DNA of 64,000 nucleotides from Enterobacter sp. Ag1 (lineage in GTDB: Bacteria; Pseudomonadota; Gammaproteobacteria; Enterobacterales; Enterobacteriaceae), in assembly GCA_000277545.1 (NCBI GenBank), contig AKXM01000058.1, forward strand, positions 1-64,000, read 5' to 3'. The translations under genes were made by a program, and so were the position numbers. Position 1 is the first letter of the stretch, and each line of letters starts with the position of its first letter. The notes under the pieces were generated by a model. It was not told where the DNA came from. It did no database searches and saw only the letters and a program-made list of their open reading frames with translations. Shown here piece by piece: positions 49,543-58,037 of this stretch.

Positions 49543-50034
49543 ATACTCGTCATACTTCGAGCTACACGGGGGTGAGCAGTACTCACCCACCTGATGGAAT
49601 CTATAGTGATAACCCCGTCACATTTCCCTTCCCGATGATCGGGAAGGGTATCTGCTCCCTCGTTTGAAATATTCTAATCTCAGGACAAATCTCGGATTAC
49701 ATTTTCTAATCTTACAAATTATGCGATGTAGTCAATTTGTTTCTGAAATGGTCGTAAATGTTAGCCAATGCTAAATTCGACACTAAATACCTGCTGTTAA
49801 TGTGGAGTGAATCGCATTTTTACAGTGAATTACTCTGCACACTTCCTCTCCCATTTTGGTCATAAGCTAATGCAATGACCGTTTTTCGCTTATGGTTTAC
49901 GCCCCCGTTCGGTGGTAAGTTCAGGTCAAAGGTAACGTTTGCGTCGCTATCGGGGAACGGTGGCGATGCCGGGTTTCGTCTGACGGTTGGCAAAGCCAAA
50001 TCCGCCTTGCCACCAGATGGTTAAAGAGGAAAAG
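49543..50034 (+). promoter_or_regulatory. gcvTHP upstream region
   Basis: The 492 bases between ubiI and gcvT hold no gene. A palindrome CCCTTCCCGATGATCGGGAAGGG-like (49625-49648) marks the ubiI side. The middle (49665-49880) is AT-rich, as expected for the extended Lrp and GcvA control region known in E. coli. Near 49890-49915, TGGTTT and TAAGTT spaced by 17 bp are a candidate promoter. A PurR site follows. No glycine riboswitch structure was seen. Confidence 0.55.
49929..49944. promoter_or_regulatory. PurR operator at gcvT
   Basis: AAGGTAACGTTTGCGT matches 13 of 16 positions of the PurR consensus, with a perfect right half (CGTTTGCGT). It lies just after the candidate -10 element, a repressing position. 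PurR repression of gcv is known in E. coli. Confidence 0.7.
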
Positions 50035-51132
50035 ATGACTCAACAGACCCCCTTATTTGAACAGCACACGCTCTGCGGTGCCCGCATGGTTGATTTCCAC
50101 GGCTGGATGATGCCGCTGCACTACGGCTCGCAAATTGATGAGCACCACGCCGTACGCACCGACGCCGGTATGTTCGACGTGTCGCACATGACCATCGTCG
50201 ATCTGCACGGCGGCCGTACCCGCGAGTTTCTGCGTTACTTGGTCGCCAACGACGTCGCCAAACTCACCCAGCCGGGCAAAGCGCTTTACACTGCCATGCT
50301 CAATGCTTCCGGCGGCGTTATTGACGACCTGATTATCTATTTCCTCACCGAAGACTATTTCCGCCTCGTTGTTAACTCCGCTACTCGTGAAAAAGACCTT
50401 GCCTGGATCAACCAGCACGCTGAACCGTTTGGCGTGTCCGTCACCGTGCGTGACGACCTGGCGCTGATTGCCGTTCAGGGGCCGAATGCGAAGGCCAAAG
50501 CCGCCACGCTGTTTAGCGAAGCGCAGCGTAAAGCCGTTGAAGGCATGAAACCGTTCTTTGGCGTGCAGTCCGGTGATTTGTTTATTGCCACCACCGGCTA
50601 CACCGGCGAAGCGGGCTATGAAATTGCGATGCCGAACGACAAGGCCGCGGGATTCTGGGCGCAGCTGGTTGAGGCGGGCGTTAAGCCGTGCGGCCTGGGC
50701 GCTCGCGACACGCTGCGTCTTGAAGCTGGCATGAACCTTTACGGCCAGGACATGGACGAAGGCGTTTCTCCACTAGCCGCGAACATGGGCTGGACCATCG
50801 CGTGGCAGCCTGAAGATCGTGATTTTATCGGCCGTGAAGCGCTGGAAGCACAGCGCGCGAACGGTACCGAAGAGCTGGTTGGCTTGATCATGACCGAAAA
50901 AGGCGTATTACGTAATGAGCTGCCGGTACGGTTTACCGACGCGCAGGGCAATACGCACGAAGGGGCAATCACCAGCGGCACCTTCTCGCCAACGCTCGGC
51001 TACAGCATTGCGCTGGCTCGCGTCCCGGCGGGCATCGGTGAAACGGCGATCGTGCAGATCCGCAACCGCGAAATGCCGGTCAAAGTCACCAAACCTATTT
51101 TTGTTCGCGCCGGTAAGCCGGTCGCGCTTTAA
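50035..51132 (+). CDS. gcvT: Glycine cleavage system T protein (aminomethyltransferase)
   Basis: GcvT transfers the methylene group from the aminomethyl-lipoyl H protein to tetrahydrofolate, releasing ammonia. The 365-residue product (E. coli 364) starts [11 protein letters not shown], with [16 protein letters not shown], the folate-site Asp in DVSHM and the [10 protein letters not shown] motif. AGAGGAAA lies before the ATG at 50035; a frame 16 codons longer is not needed. It is first in gcvT-gcvH-gcvP. Confidence 0.97.
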   Translation: MTQQTPLFEQHTLCGARMVDFHGWMMPLHYGSQIDEHHAVRTDAGMFDVSHMTIVDLHGGRTREFLRYLVANDVAKLTQPGKALYTAMLNASGGVIDDLIIYFLTEDYFRLVVNSATREKDLAWINQHAEPFGVSVTVRDDLALIAVQGPNAKAKAATLFSEAQRKAVEGMKPFFGVQSGDLFIATTGYTGEAGYEIAMPNDKAAGFWAQLVEAGVKPCGLGARDTLRLEAGMNLYGQDMDEGVSPLAANMGWTIAWQPEDRDFIGREALEAQRANGTEELVGLIMTEKGVLRNELPVRFTDAQGNTHEGAITSGTFSPTLGYSIALARVPAGIGETAIVQIRNREMPVKVTKPIFVRAGKPVAL

Positions 51133-51161
51133 ATTTTGAAATCAGGTATCAGGAGAAAACA

Positions 51162-51551
51162 ATGAGCAATGTGCCGAACGAACTGAAATACAGCAAAGAG
51201 CACGAATGGCTGCGTAAAGAAGCTGATGGCAGCTACACCGTAGGCATCACCGAACACGCACAGGAACTGCTGGGCGACATGGTATTTGTTGACCTGCCTG
51301 AAGTGGGCGCCACCGTTTCTGCCGGTGATGATTGTGCCGTTGCTGAATCCGTGAAAGCGGCTTCTGACATCTACGCCCCAATCAGCGGTGAAATCGTTGC
51401 GGTCAACGACGCGCTGAGCGACAGCCCGGAGCTGGTCAACAGCGAACCTTACGGCGAAGGCTGGATCTTCAAAATTAAAGCCAGCGACGAAGCACAGGTT
51501 GCCGCGCTGCTGGATGCTTCTGCCTATGAAGCACTGTTAGAAGACGAGTAA
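51162..51551 (+). CDS. gcvH: Glycine cleavage system H protein
   Basis: GcvH carries the aminomethyl group on a lipoyl arm between GcvP, GcvT and lipoamide dehydrogenase. The 129-residue product equals the E. coli length; the lipoylated lysine is K65 in [24 protein letters not shown] precedes the ATG. A 55-base gap with a palindrome separates it from gcvP. Confidence 0.97.
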   Translation: MSNVPNELKYSKEHEWLRKEADGSYTVGITEHAQELLGDMVFVDLPEVGATVSAGDDCAVAESVKAASDIYAPISGEIVAVNDALSDSPELVNSEPYGEGWIFKIKASDEAQVAALLDASAYEALLEDE

Positions 51552-51559
51552 TTTTTAAA

Positions 51560-51582
51560 CCCCTCTCCCTGGTGGGGAGGGG
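51560..51582. repeat. CT-rich palindrome between gcvH and gcvP
   Basis: CCCCTCTCCCTGGTGGGGAGGGG: a copy of the family at 2658-7391, here inside an operon rather than at its end. It could lower gcvP expression relative to gcvTH or protect upstream mRNA. Confidence 0.6.
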
Positions 51583-51606
51583 AAACCATTTCAGGAATCA
51601 CCGCTC

Positions 51607-54480
51607 ATGACCCAGTCTTTACGTCAGTTAGAGAATCACGAAGCGTTTATCGATCGTCACATTGGCCCGGACGCGCAGCAGCAGCAAGAGATGCTGGAGA
51701 CCGTCGGCGCGAAGACGCTCCCCGACCTGATCGCCAGCATTGTTCCGCAGGACATTCAGCTTGCTGAGCCGCCTCAGATTGGCGCCGCGGCGACCGAGTT
51801 TGCGGCCCTGGCAGAGTTAAAAGGCATTGCCAGCCGCAATAAACGCTTCAAAAATTACATTGGCATGGGTTACACCGCGGTACAAACGCCGCCGGTGATT
51901 CTGCGTAACATGCTGGAAAACCCAGGCTGGTACACCGCCTACACGCCTTACCAGCCTGAAGTTTCCCAGGGGCGTCTTGAAGCGCTGCTGAACTTCCAGC
52001 AGGTCACGCTTGACCTGACCGGCATGGATATCGCTTCCGCTTCTCTGCTTGATGAAGCTACCGCGGCAGCCGAAGCTATGGCGATGGCTAAGCGCGTCAG
52101 CAAGCTGAAAAACGCTAACCGTTTCTTCGTGGCCTCTGACGTTCATCCACAAACGCTGGACGTGGTGCGTACCCGCGCGGAAACCTTCGGTTTTGACGTC
52201 ATTGTCGATGATGCGGCGAAAGTGCTGGACCATCAGGATGTGTTCGGCGTGCTGCTTCAGCAGGTGGGCACCACCGGCGAAGTGCATGATTACACGGCTC
52301 TGATTGCCGAGCTGAAACAGCGTAAAGTTGTGGTCAGCGTAGCCGCAGATTTCATGACGCTGGTGATGCTGACCGCGCCGGGCAAACAGGGTGCGGACAT
52401 TGTCTTCGGCTCTGCCCAGCGCTTCGGTGTCCCAATGGGCTACGGCGGCCCGCACGCGGCGTTCTTCGGTGCTCGCGATGAATTTAAACGTTCCATGCCA
52501 GGCCGTATTATCGGCGTTTCCCGCGATGCCGCTGGCCGCACCGCGCTGCGCATGGCGATGCAAACCCGCGAGCAGCACATCCGCCGCGAGAAGGCGAACT
52601 CCAACATCTGTACTTCCCAGGTGCTGTTGGCGAACATTGCCAGCCTGTATGCGGTCTTCCACGGCCCGGCTGGCCTGAAACGCATTGCAGGCCGCATCCA
52701 CCGCCTGACCGACATTCTGGCCGCTGGTCTGCAGCAGAAAGGTCTGGTTCTGCGCCACAAACACTGGTTCGACACCCTTTGTGTTGAAGTGGCTGATAAA
52801 GCCGCCGTGCTGGCGTGTGCCGAAGCGCGTGAAATTAACCTGCGTAGCGACATCCTGAACGCGGTAGGCATCACTCTTGATGAAGCCACCACCTGTGAAG
52901 ATGTTGTTGCTCTGTTCGACGTGCTGCTGGGCGATGCTCACGGCCTGGATATCGACAAGCTGGATCGTGACGTTGCCAACGACAGCCAGTCCATTCCGGC
53001 TCCGATGCTGCGCGATGACGAGATCCTGACCCACCCGGTCTTTAATCGCTACCACAGCGAAACCGAGATGATGCGCTACATGCACTCTCTGGAGCGTAAA
53101 GATCTGGCGCTCAACCAGGCGATGATCCCGCTCGGTTCCTGCACCATGAAGCTGAACGCCGCGGCCGAAATGATCCCGATCACCTGGCCGGAATTTGCCG
53201 AGCTGCACCCGTTCTGCCCGGCAAACCAGGCCGAAGGCTACCACCAGATGATCGCCCAGCTGTCCGACTGGCTGGTGAAACTGACCGGCTACGACGCGCT
53301 GTGCATGCAGCCGAACTCCGGCGCCCAGGGCGAATACGCTGGCCTGCTGGCTATCCGCCGCTACCACGAAAGCCGCAACGAAGGCAGCCGCAACATCTGC
53401 CTGATCCCAAGCTCTGCGCACGGTACCAACCCGGCTTCGGCGCAAATGGCGGGTATGGAAGTGATCGTCGTGGCTTGTGATAAACAAGGCAACATCGATC
53501 TGCAGGATCTGCGTGTTAAAGCCGAACAGGCGGGCGAAGCGCTCTCCTGCATCATGGTGACTTACCCGTCCACTCACGGCGTGTACGAAGAAACGATCCG
53601 CGAAGTGTGCCAGATCGTGCATCAGTTTGGGGGACAGGTTTACCTGGACGGCGCCAATATGAACGCCCAGGTGGGGATCACCACGCCGGGGTATATCGGC
53701 GCGGACGTTTCACACCTCAACCTGCACAAAACCTTCTGCATTCCGCACGGCGGCGGCGGTCCGGGCATGGGCCCAATCGGCGTGAAAGCGCATCTGGCTC
53801 CGTTTGTACCGGGCCACAGCGTGGTGCAGATTGAAGAGATGCTGACCCAGCAAGGCGCGGTTTCCGCCGCCCCGTTTGGCAGCGCCTCTATTCTGCCAAT
53901 CAGCTGGATGTACATCCGCATGATGGGCGCGGACGGCCTGAAGAAAGCCAGCTCCGTAGCGATTCTGAACGCCAACTACATCGCGACCCGCCTGAAATCC
54001 GCGTATCCGGTGCTCTACACCGGCGCGAATGGCCGTGTGGCTCACGAATGTATTCTGGATATTCGTCCGCTGAAAGAAGAAACCGGCATCAGCGAGCTGG
54101 ATATCGCCAAGCGCCTGATCGACTTCGGCTTCCACGCGCCAACCATGTCGTTCCCGGTAGCGGGCACGCTGATGGTTGAGCCAACCGAATCCGAAAGCAA
54201 AGTGGAGCTGGACCGCTTTATTAATGCGATGCTGTCCATCCGCAGCGAAATCGACCGCGTCGTTGCAGGCGAATGGCCGCTGGAAGACAACCCGCTGGTG
54301 AACGCGCCGCACACTCAGGATGAAATTGTTGCCGAGTGGGCGCACCCGTACACCCGCGAACTGGCGGTCTTCCCGGCAGGTCACGGCAATAAATACTGGC
54401 CAACCGTGAAACGCCTTGACGACGTTTACGGCGACCGCAATCTGTTCTGCTCCTGCGTGCCGATGAGCGAGTACGAATAG
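51607..54480 (+). CDS. gcvP: Glycine dehydrogenase (decarboxylating), P protein
   Basis: GcvP decarboxylates glycine with PLP and passes the aminomethyl group to GcvH. The 957-residue product equals the E. coli length. It has two homologous halves; the PLP lysine is K708 in [17 protein letters not shown], preceded by the glycine-rich [13 protein letters not shown] segment. The start [15 protein letters not shown] has a modest ribosome site (AGGA, spaced). It ends the operon; a hairpin follows 18 bases later. Confidence 0.97.
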   Translation: MTQSLRQLENHEAFIDRHIGPDAQQQQEMLETVGAKTLPDLIASIVPQDIQLAEPPQIGAAATEFAALAELKGIASRNKRFKNYIGMGYTAVQTPPVILRNMLENPGWYTAYTPYQPEVSQGRLEALLNFQQVTLDLTGMDIASASLLDEATAAAEAMAMAKRVSKLKNANRFFVASDVHPQTLDVVRTRAETFGFDVIVDDAAKVLDHQDVFGVLLQQVGTTGEVHDYTALIAELKQRKVVVSVAADFMTLVMLTAPGKQGADIVFGSAQRFGVPMGYGGPHAAFFGARDEFKRSMPGRIIGVSRDAAGRTALRMAMQTREQHIRREKANSNICTSQVLLANIASLYAVFHGPAGLKRIAGRIHRLTDILAAGLQQKGLVLRHKHWFDTLCVEVADKAAVLACAEAREINLRSDILNAVGITLDEATTCEDVVALFDVLLGDAHGLDIDKLDRDVANDSQSIPAPMLRDDEILTHPVFNRYHSETEMMRYMHSLERKDLALNQAMIPLGSCTMKLNAAAEMIPITWPEFAELHPFCPANQAEGYHQMIAQLSDWLVKLTGYDALCMQPNSGAQGEYAGLLAIRRYHESRNEGSRNICLIPSSAHGTNPASAQMAGMEVIVVACDKQGNIDLQDLRVKAEQAGEALSCIMVTYPSTHGVYEETIREVCQIVHQFGGQVYLDGANMNAQVGITTPGYIGADVSHLNLHKTFCIPHGGGGPGMGPIGVKAHLAPFVPGHSVVQIEEMLTQQGAVSAAPFGSASILPISWMYIRMMGADGLKKASSVAILNANYIATRLKSAYPVLYTGANGRVAHECILDIRPLKEETGISELDIAKRLIDFGFHAPTMSFPVAGTLMVEPTESESKVELDRFINAMLSIRSEIDRVVAGEWPLEDNPLVNAPHTQDEIVAEWAHPYTRELAVFPAGHGNKYWPTVKRLDDVYGDRNLFCSCVPMSEYE

Positions 54481-54498
54481 TTTTTACAGATTGAATCA

Positions 54499-54516
54499 AG
54501 GGCACTTCGGTGCCCT
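54499..54516 (+). terminator. Hairpin after gcvP (copy A of a duplicated stem)
   Basis: AGGGCAC-ttcg-GTGCCCT has a stable UUCG loop but is followed by AAAG, not T. An identical stem recurs at 54659. It probably marks the gcvP mRNA end. Confidence 0.6.
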
Positions 54517-54578
54517 AAAGACTGCTGACAATCCTCTGGTGATAGTAGAAATGCTAGACGATTCGTCAAAAAAATAAG

Positions 54579-54684
54579 GAAAATCAATTTATTGATTTTC
54601 GGCTGATAATCACAAAGAGGAAAAAACCACGCTTTTTTCCTCTTTGTCATCAACCTTAAGGGCACTTCGGTGCCCTTTCTTGTT
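54579..54684. other. Hairpin cluster between gcvP and ygfF
   Basis: Three further stems lie in 106 bases: GAAAATCAA-ttta-TTGATTTTC (54579-54600), a perfect 15-pair stem ACAAAGAGGAAAAAA with loop ccacgc (54612-54647), and AGGGCAC-ttcg-GTGCCCT followed by TTCTTGTTT (54659-54684). The last is a plausible intrinsic terminator. No gene is seen. The middle stem carries a T-run within its 3' arm, so it may terminate transcription either way. Confidence 0.5.
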
Positions 54685-54697
54685 TCTGGAGAGTCAC

Positions 54698-55441
54698 ATG
54701 AAGATAGCTTTGGTTACCGGCGGCAGCCGGGGAATGGGTAAAGCAACCTCGCTTTTGCTGGCTCAGCATGGTTATAAAGTGGTGGTGAACTACCTCCGCA
54801 ATAAGCAGGCTGCGGATGAAGTGGTCAAGACGATCATTGCCCAGGGCGGAGAAGCGCTGGCGCTGCGGGCGGATATTGCCGATGAGCTGCAGGTGATGGC
54901 GATGTTCGCCGAAATCGATAACGCATTTGGGCCGCTGACCGCCCTGGTGAATAACGCCGGCATCTTGTTCCAGCAATCGACCATTGAAAACCTTACGGCG
55001 GAACGTATCAATCGCGTGCTGACGACAAACGTTACCGGATATTTTCTCTGCTGCCGGGAAGCGGTGAAGCGCATGGCATGGCGTCATGGTGGGGAAGGTG
55101 GAGCCATTGTGAATGTCTCTTCTGCCGCGTCCCGCTTAGGCGCTGCTGGGGAATATGTTGATTATGCCGCGTCCAAAGGAGCCGTCGATACGTTGACCAC
55201 CGGGCTGGCGGTAGAGGTTGCCGCGCAGGGGATCCGCGTGAACGGCGTGCGGCCCGGTTTTATTTATACCGAAATGCATGCTTCCGGTGGAGAAGCGGGG
55301 AGAGTTGATCGGGTGAAAACGGCATTGCCGATGCAGCGCGGCGGTCAGCCGGAAGAGATCGCGGAGGCCATTCTATGGCTGCTGAGCGAAAAGGCATCTT
55401 ACGTGACCGGCACCTTTATTGATGCGGCAGGTGGGAAATGA
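54698..55441 (+). CDS. ygfF: SDR-family oxidoreductase YgfF
   Basis: The 247-residue protein is a classical short-chain dehydrogenase matching E. coli YgfF. It has the cofactor motif VTGGSRGMGKAT, LVNNAGILF, the catalytic Ser in VNVSSAASR and the Tyr-Lys pair in YVDYAASKGAVD. Substrate unknown. The start at 54698 has GGAGAG upstream. In E. coli ygfF lies between gcvP and bglA; here four accessory transcription units separate it from bglA. It is convergent with the MXKDX gene. Confidence 0.93.
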   Translation: MKIALVTGGSRGMGKATSLLLAQHGYKVVVNYLRNKQAADEVVKTIIAQGGEALALRADIADELQVMAMFAEIDNAFGPLTALVNNAGILFQQSTIENLTAERINRVLTTNVTGYFLCCREAVKRMAWRHGGEGGAIVNVSSAASRLGAAGEYVDYAASKGAVDTLTTGLAVEVAAQGIRVNGVRPGFIYTEMHASGGEAGRVDRVKTALPMQRGGQPEEIAEAILWLLSEKASYVTGTFIDAAGGK

Positions 55442-55484
55442 GTTCGCTACGCCAGAAGAGGGTGAGACTGGCGTAGCGTCAGGC

Positions 55485-55757
55485 TTATTGCTTGCTCATG
55501 CTGTCTTTCGCCATACCGTCTTTGGCCATGCTGTCTTTGCCCATAGGGTCTTTGCTCATCCCGTCTTTCTTCATGCCATCTTTGGACATGCAATCTTTCT
55601 TCATGCCGTCTTTGTTCATGCCGTCTTTACAGGTGTGGGTCATTTTGCCCATGCCGTCTTTGGCCATGGAATCCTTGCTCATCGAGTCGGCAGCGTTAGC
55701 CCCGGCGATACCGAACAGCATGGTGGAGCACAGCAGGGCAGCGTAGATCTTTTTCAT
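55485..55757 (-). CDS. Pentapeptide MXKDX repeat protein (methionine-rich, periplasmic)
   Basis: The 90-residue protein has a signal peptide (MKKIYAALLCSTMLFGIAGA, cleavage likely after ANA-22). The mature 68 residues are almost entirely twelve D-x-M-x-K repeats (DSMSK, DSMAK, DGMGK, then nine more from DGMNK to DSMSK), interrupted once by MTHTCK. Thirteen of 68 mature residues are methionine; two cysteines (TCK, DCM) stand out. It fits the MXKDX pentapeptide repeat family. A. suillum MrpX, a periplasmic methionine-rich peptide that absorbs hypochlorite, is the functional precedent I would consider. AAGGAAA precedes the ATG. It lies 35 bases downstream of the molybdoenzyme gene on the same strand, so it is probably co-transcribed. 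Confidence 0.88.
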   Translation of the reverse strand: MKKIYAALLCSTMLFGIAGANAADSMSKDSMAKDGMGKMTHTCKDGMNKDGMKKDCMSKDGMKKDGMSKDPMGKDSMAKDGMAKDSMSKQ

Positions 55758-55792
55758 GATGTATTTCCTTGATTTTGCAGTGAGACAGAGAG

Positions 55793-56554
55793 TTAACTAC
55801 CACCGAACCAGTTATAGCCCTGGTCTTCCCAGTAGCCGCCGGGGTAGCGATTGGTGACTTCAATGACCTGAATATGCTTCGGGTTCTTGTAGCCGAGTTT
55901 GGTAGGGATACGCAGTTTCATCGGGTAGCCATATTTGCGCGGCAGGACTTTGCCATCCCAGGTTAAAGCAATCAGCGTTTGTGGATGCAGCGCGGTGGCC
56001 ATATCAATGCTGGTGTAGTAGTCATCCGCGCATTTAAAGCTGACGTATTTGGCTCGCAGGTCGGCGCCAATCCCTTTCAGGAACAGGGCAAAAGGGACGC
56101 CGCCCCATTTGCCGATGGCGCTCCAGCCTTCGACGCAGATATGGCGGGTCACCTGGCTGACCTGCGCCATCTGGTGCAGCTGTGCCAGCGTCCACGGGCG
56201 CTTGTCGGTAATTAGCCCGGCAAGCTCCAGGCGGTAGCTGTCGCCGTTGATGTCCGGCGCCTCGTCCTCGCCGTAAAAGGCGTTAAACGGGAAGTTAGCG
56301 TCGATCATGCTTTCCGGGTAAACCGGTGCCAGTTGGCTGCCGTTAAACAGCCAGGCCTGAATGCGGTCGTTAAAACGTGAAATCTTGCTGAGCGAACTTT
56401 CAACCGTGGCGTTATCGCTGATATCGCAGCCGGTGAGCATCGCGATGCCGCCGAGCGTTAAGCTCTGCTTTAAAAAACGACGGCGGCCTTCCTGCGTGAG
56501 CTGCTTATTAATCAGCTGCGTCGCTTCTTTAATGATTTCGTTTTTATCGCTCAT
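55793..56554 (-). CDS. Tat-exported molybdopterin-dependent oxidoreductase (sulfite oxidase/YedY fold)
   Basis: The 253-residue protein has a twin-arginine signal GRRRFLKQSLTLGG (R24-R26) running into a lipobox LTGC (C43), so it may be a Tat-exported lipoprotein. The mature part is an oxidoreductase molybdopterin-binding domain (sulfite oxidase fold). The molybdenum-ligand cysteine is C140 in RHICVEGWSAIG. It is shorter than E. coli MsrP (334) and diverges from it, so I do not name it msrP. The cytochrome b gene ends nine bases upstream and the methionine-rich protein follows, suggesting repair of oxidised methionine in the periplasm. Confidence 0.85.
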   Translation of the reverse strand: MSDKNEIIKEATQLINKQLTQEGRRRFLKQSLTLGGIAMLTGCDISDNATVESSLSKISRFNDRIQAWLFNGSQLAPVYPESMIDANFPFNAFYGEDEAPDINGDSYRLELAGLITDKRPWTLAQLHQMAQVSQVTRHICVEGWSAIGKWGGVPFALFLKGIGADLRAKYVSFKCADDYYTSIDMATALHPQTLIALTWDGKVLPRKYGYPMKLRIPTKLGYKNPKHIQVIEVTNRYPGGYWEDQGYNWFGGS

Positions 56555-56563
56555 GTTTCTTCC

Positions 56564-57175
56564 TCAGCGGCCACGGAGCATGGCGAGCAACGTGCGGGGC
56601 ACCAGCGCCACCATCAGCAGATGAATCACCACGAAACCGACCAGGGCGGACATGGCATAAAAGTGGATAAACCTCGCTGTGTCATAGCCGCCAAGCAATT
56701 CTCGCAGCAGGGCAAACTGCACGGATTTCCACACGACGAGGCCGGAAATAACCAGTAGCAGGCTATCGGCGATAACAAACAGATAGGCCGCCTTTTGCAC
56801 CATGTTGTAATGGCTCAGGTCAGCGTGGGCTAATTTCCCCCGCAGCGCCGCAAAGGCGTCCTGGAAGAATTCGCGAGGCGATAAGGGCCAGTATTTCTGC
56901 TTAAAGCGGCCGCTGAAGAGATTGCACAGCAGATAAATCACGCCGTTGACCGCAAACAGCCACATCCCGGCGAAGTGCCACTGCAGCGCGCCACCCAGCC
57001 AGCCGCCGAGTGTCAGTTCGTTGGCAAACTGGAAATGAAACAGCGGAGAGGCGTTATAAATGCGCCAGCCGCTGGTGACCATAATCAGGATCGCCAGCGC
57101 ATTCAGCCAGTGGCAGAGCCTCAGCCACAGTGGGTGAATGAGCGTTGGGGCGGTATGCAGCGTTGAGCTTTCCAT
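56564..57175 (-). CDS. Cytochrome b561-type membrane protein (electron donor to the molybdoenzyme)
   Basis: The 203-residue protein has four predicted helices with histidines in the right places for two b hemes: WLRLCHWLNALAILI (helix 1), LQWHFAGMWLFAVNG (helix 2), and ARFIHFYAMSALVG with VVIHLLMVAL (helix 4). It resembles the cytochrome b/b6 (Ni-hydrogenase b-type) family, not MsrQ/YedZ. It should pass electrons from the quinol pool to the exported molybdoenzyme. The start at 57175 has GAGGAAG seven bases upstream; the open frame extends 21 codons further. It is the first gene of the three-gene unit. Confidence 0.82.
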   Translation of the reverse strand: MESSTLHTAPTLIHPLWLRLCHWLNALAILIMVTSGWRIYNASPLFHFQFANELTLGGWLGGALQWHFAGMWLFAVNGVIYLLCNLFSGRFKQKYWPLSPREFFQDAFAALRGKLAHADLSHYNMVQKAAYLFVIADSLLLVISGLVVWKSVQFALLRELLGGYDTARFIHFYAMSALVGFVVIHLLMVALVPRTLLAMLRGR

Positions 57176-57238
57176 CGTCCGGCTTCCTCGTGATTCGATG
57201 CAGCGAGTATTGGCCAGATTTGTTCCCCATTGCCTCAC

Positions 57239-57319
57239 GCAAAGTTAAATTAAATGTGACAACTTAACCGACGCGAGTTGTGTAAACTTTGGCTATGCCA
57301 GCGTGTGGGGACAGACAAA
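57239..57319. promoter_or_regulatory. Divergent control region with a direct repeat
   Basis: Between the cytochrome and regulator genes, TGTGACAACTT (57255-57265) and TGTGTAAACTT (57279-57289) form an imperfect direct repeat (9 of 11), 24 bp apart. GTTAA (57244) and TTAAC (57264) also face each other. OmpR-family regulators bind direct repeats spaced about a helical turn, so this is a candidate operator for the neighbouring response regulator. Confidence 0.35.
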
Positions 57320-58033
57320 GTGAATCAGGCAAAAAAAATACTGATCGTAGAAGACGACGAAAATATCGCCGAGCTTCTGCAGCTGCATTTGCGGGAAGAA
57401 GGCTTTGAAATTGTGCATGCCGCCGACGGCAATCTCGGCCTGGAAAAGCTCAGGCAGGGCGGCTGGGATGCGCTGATTCTCGATCTGATGCTGCCCGGCG
57501 TCGATGGCCTGGAGATTTGCCGCTTTGCCAGAAGCATGACGCGGTACACGCCGATTATTATGATCAGCGCCCGCTCCAGCGAAACGCACCGCGTGCTGGG
57601 GCTTGAGCTGGGCGCGGACGACTACCTGGCGAAACCGTTTTCAATGCTCGAACTGGTCGCCCGCGTGAAGGCGCTGTTCCGCCGTCAGGAGGCCATGAGC
57701 CAGAACCTCAAGATAGACGCCGGCACGCTGACTTTTGGCCCGCTTACGATTGATCCGCTGGCCAGAGATGTTCGGCTGAATCAGATGCCGATAGATCTCA
57801 CCCCGCGTGAGTTTGATTTGCTGTACTTTTTCGCCCGCAACCCGGACAAAGTGTTTTCGCGGCTGCACCTGCTCAACCAGGTTTGGGGCTACCAGCACGA
57901 AGGCTATGAGCACACCGTAAACACCCACATCAACCGGCTGCGCATCAAGATTGAAGATAACCCGGCGGAGCCGAATTTTATCCGCACCGTGTGGGGTAAA
58001 GGCTATAAGTTTACCGCCCTGATACGTGAGTAA
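57320..58033 (+). CDS. OmpR/PhoB-family response regulator
   Basis: The 237-residue regulator has a receiver domain (about 5-118) with acidic pocket E11-D12-D13, phosphorylation site D55 in LILDLMLPG and the conserved Lys in YLAKPFSM. The winged-helix DNA-binding domain (about 140-237, LTPREFDLLYFFARNP to VWGKGYKF) follows. The start is GTG at 57320 (VNQAKKILIVEDD), which begins the receiver at the usual distance. It is divergent from the cytochrome/molybdoenzyme genes and followed by its kinase after four bases, so it probably controls the divergent operon. Confidence 0.93.
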   Translation: MNQAKKILIVEDDENIAELLQLHLREEGFEIVHAADGNLGLEKLRQGGWDALILDLMLPGVDGLEICRFARSMTRYTPIIMISARSSETHRVLGLELGADDYLAKPFSMLELVARVKALFRRQEAMSQNLKIDAGTLTFGPLTIDPLARDVRLNQMPIDLTPREFDLLYFFARNPDKVFSRLHLLNQVWGYQHEGYEHTVNTHINRLRIKIEDNPAEPNFIRTVWGKGYKFTALIRE

Positions 58034-58037
58034 CCCT

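Noticed and set aside
49543..50034. Glycine riboswitch upstream of gcvT
   Set aside because: No paired glycine aptamer structures were seen, and enteric gcv operons use GcvA, GcvR, Lrp and PurR.
51817..53622. 601-codon open frame antisense to gcvP
   Set aside because: Shadow of a conserved gene; no known domain.
55485..55690. CRISPR-like or tandem DNA repeat
   Set aside because: The 15-base period is explained by coding of pentapeptide repeats; there are no spacers.
55419..55772. Repetitive forward frame (HAVF/HAIF repeats) over the MXKDX gene
   Set aside because: The repeats are the complement of the D-x-M-x-K codons. The reverse-strand frame has a signal peptide, ribosome site and known family, so it is the real gene.
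55793..56554. Naming the molybdoenzyme msrP
   Set aside because: It is about 80 residues shorter than MsrP, has a lipobox and partners a different cytochrome, so only the fold is claimed.
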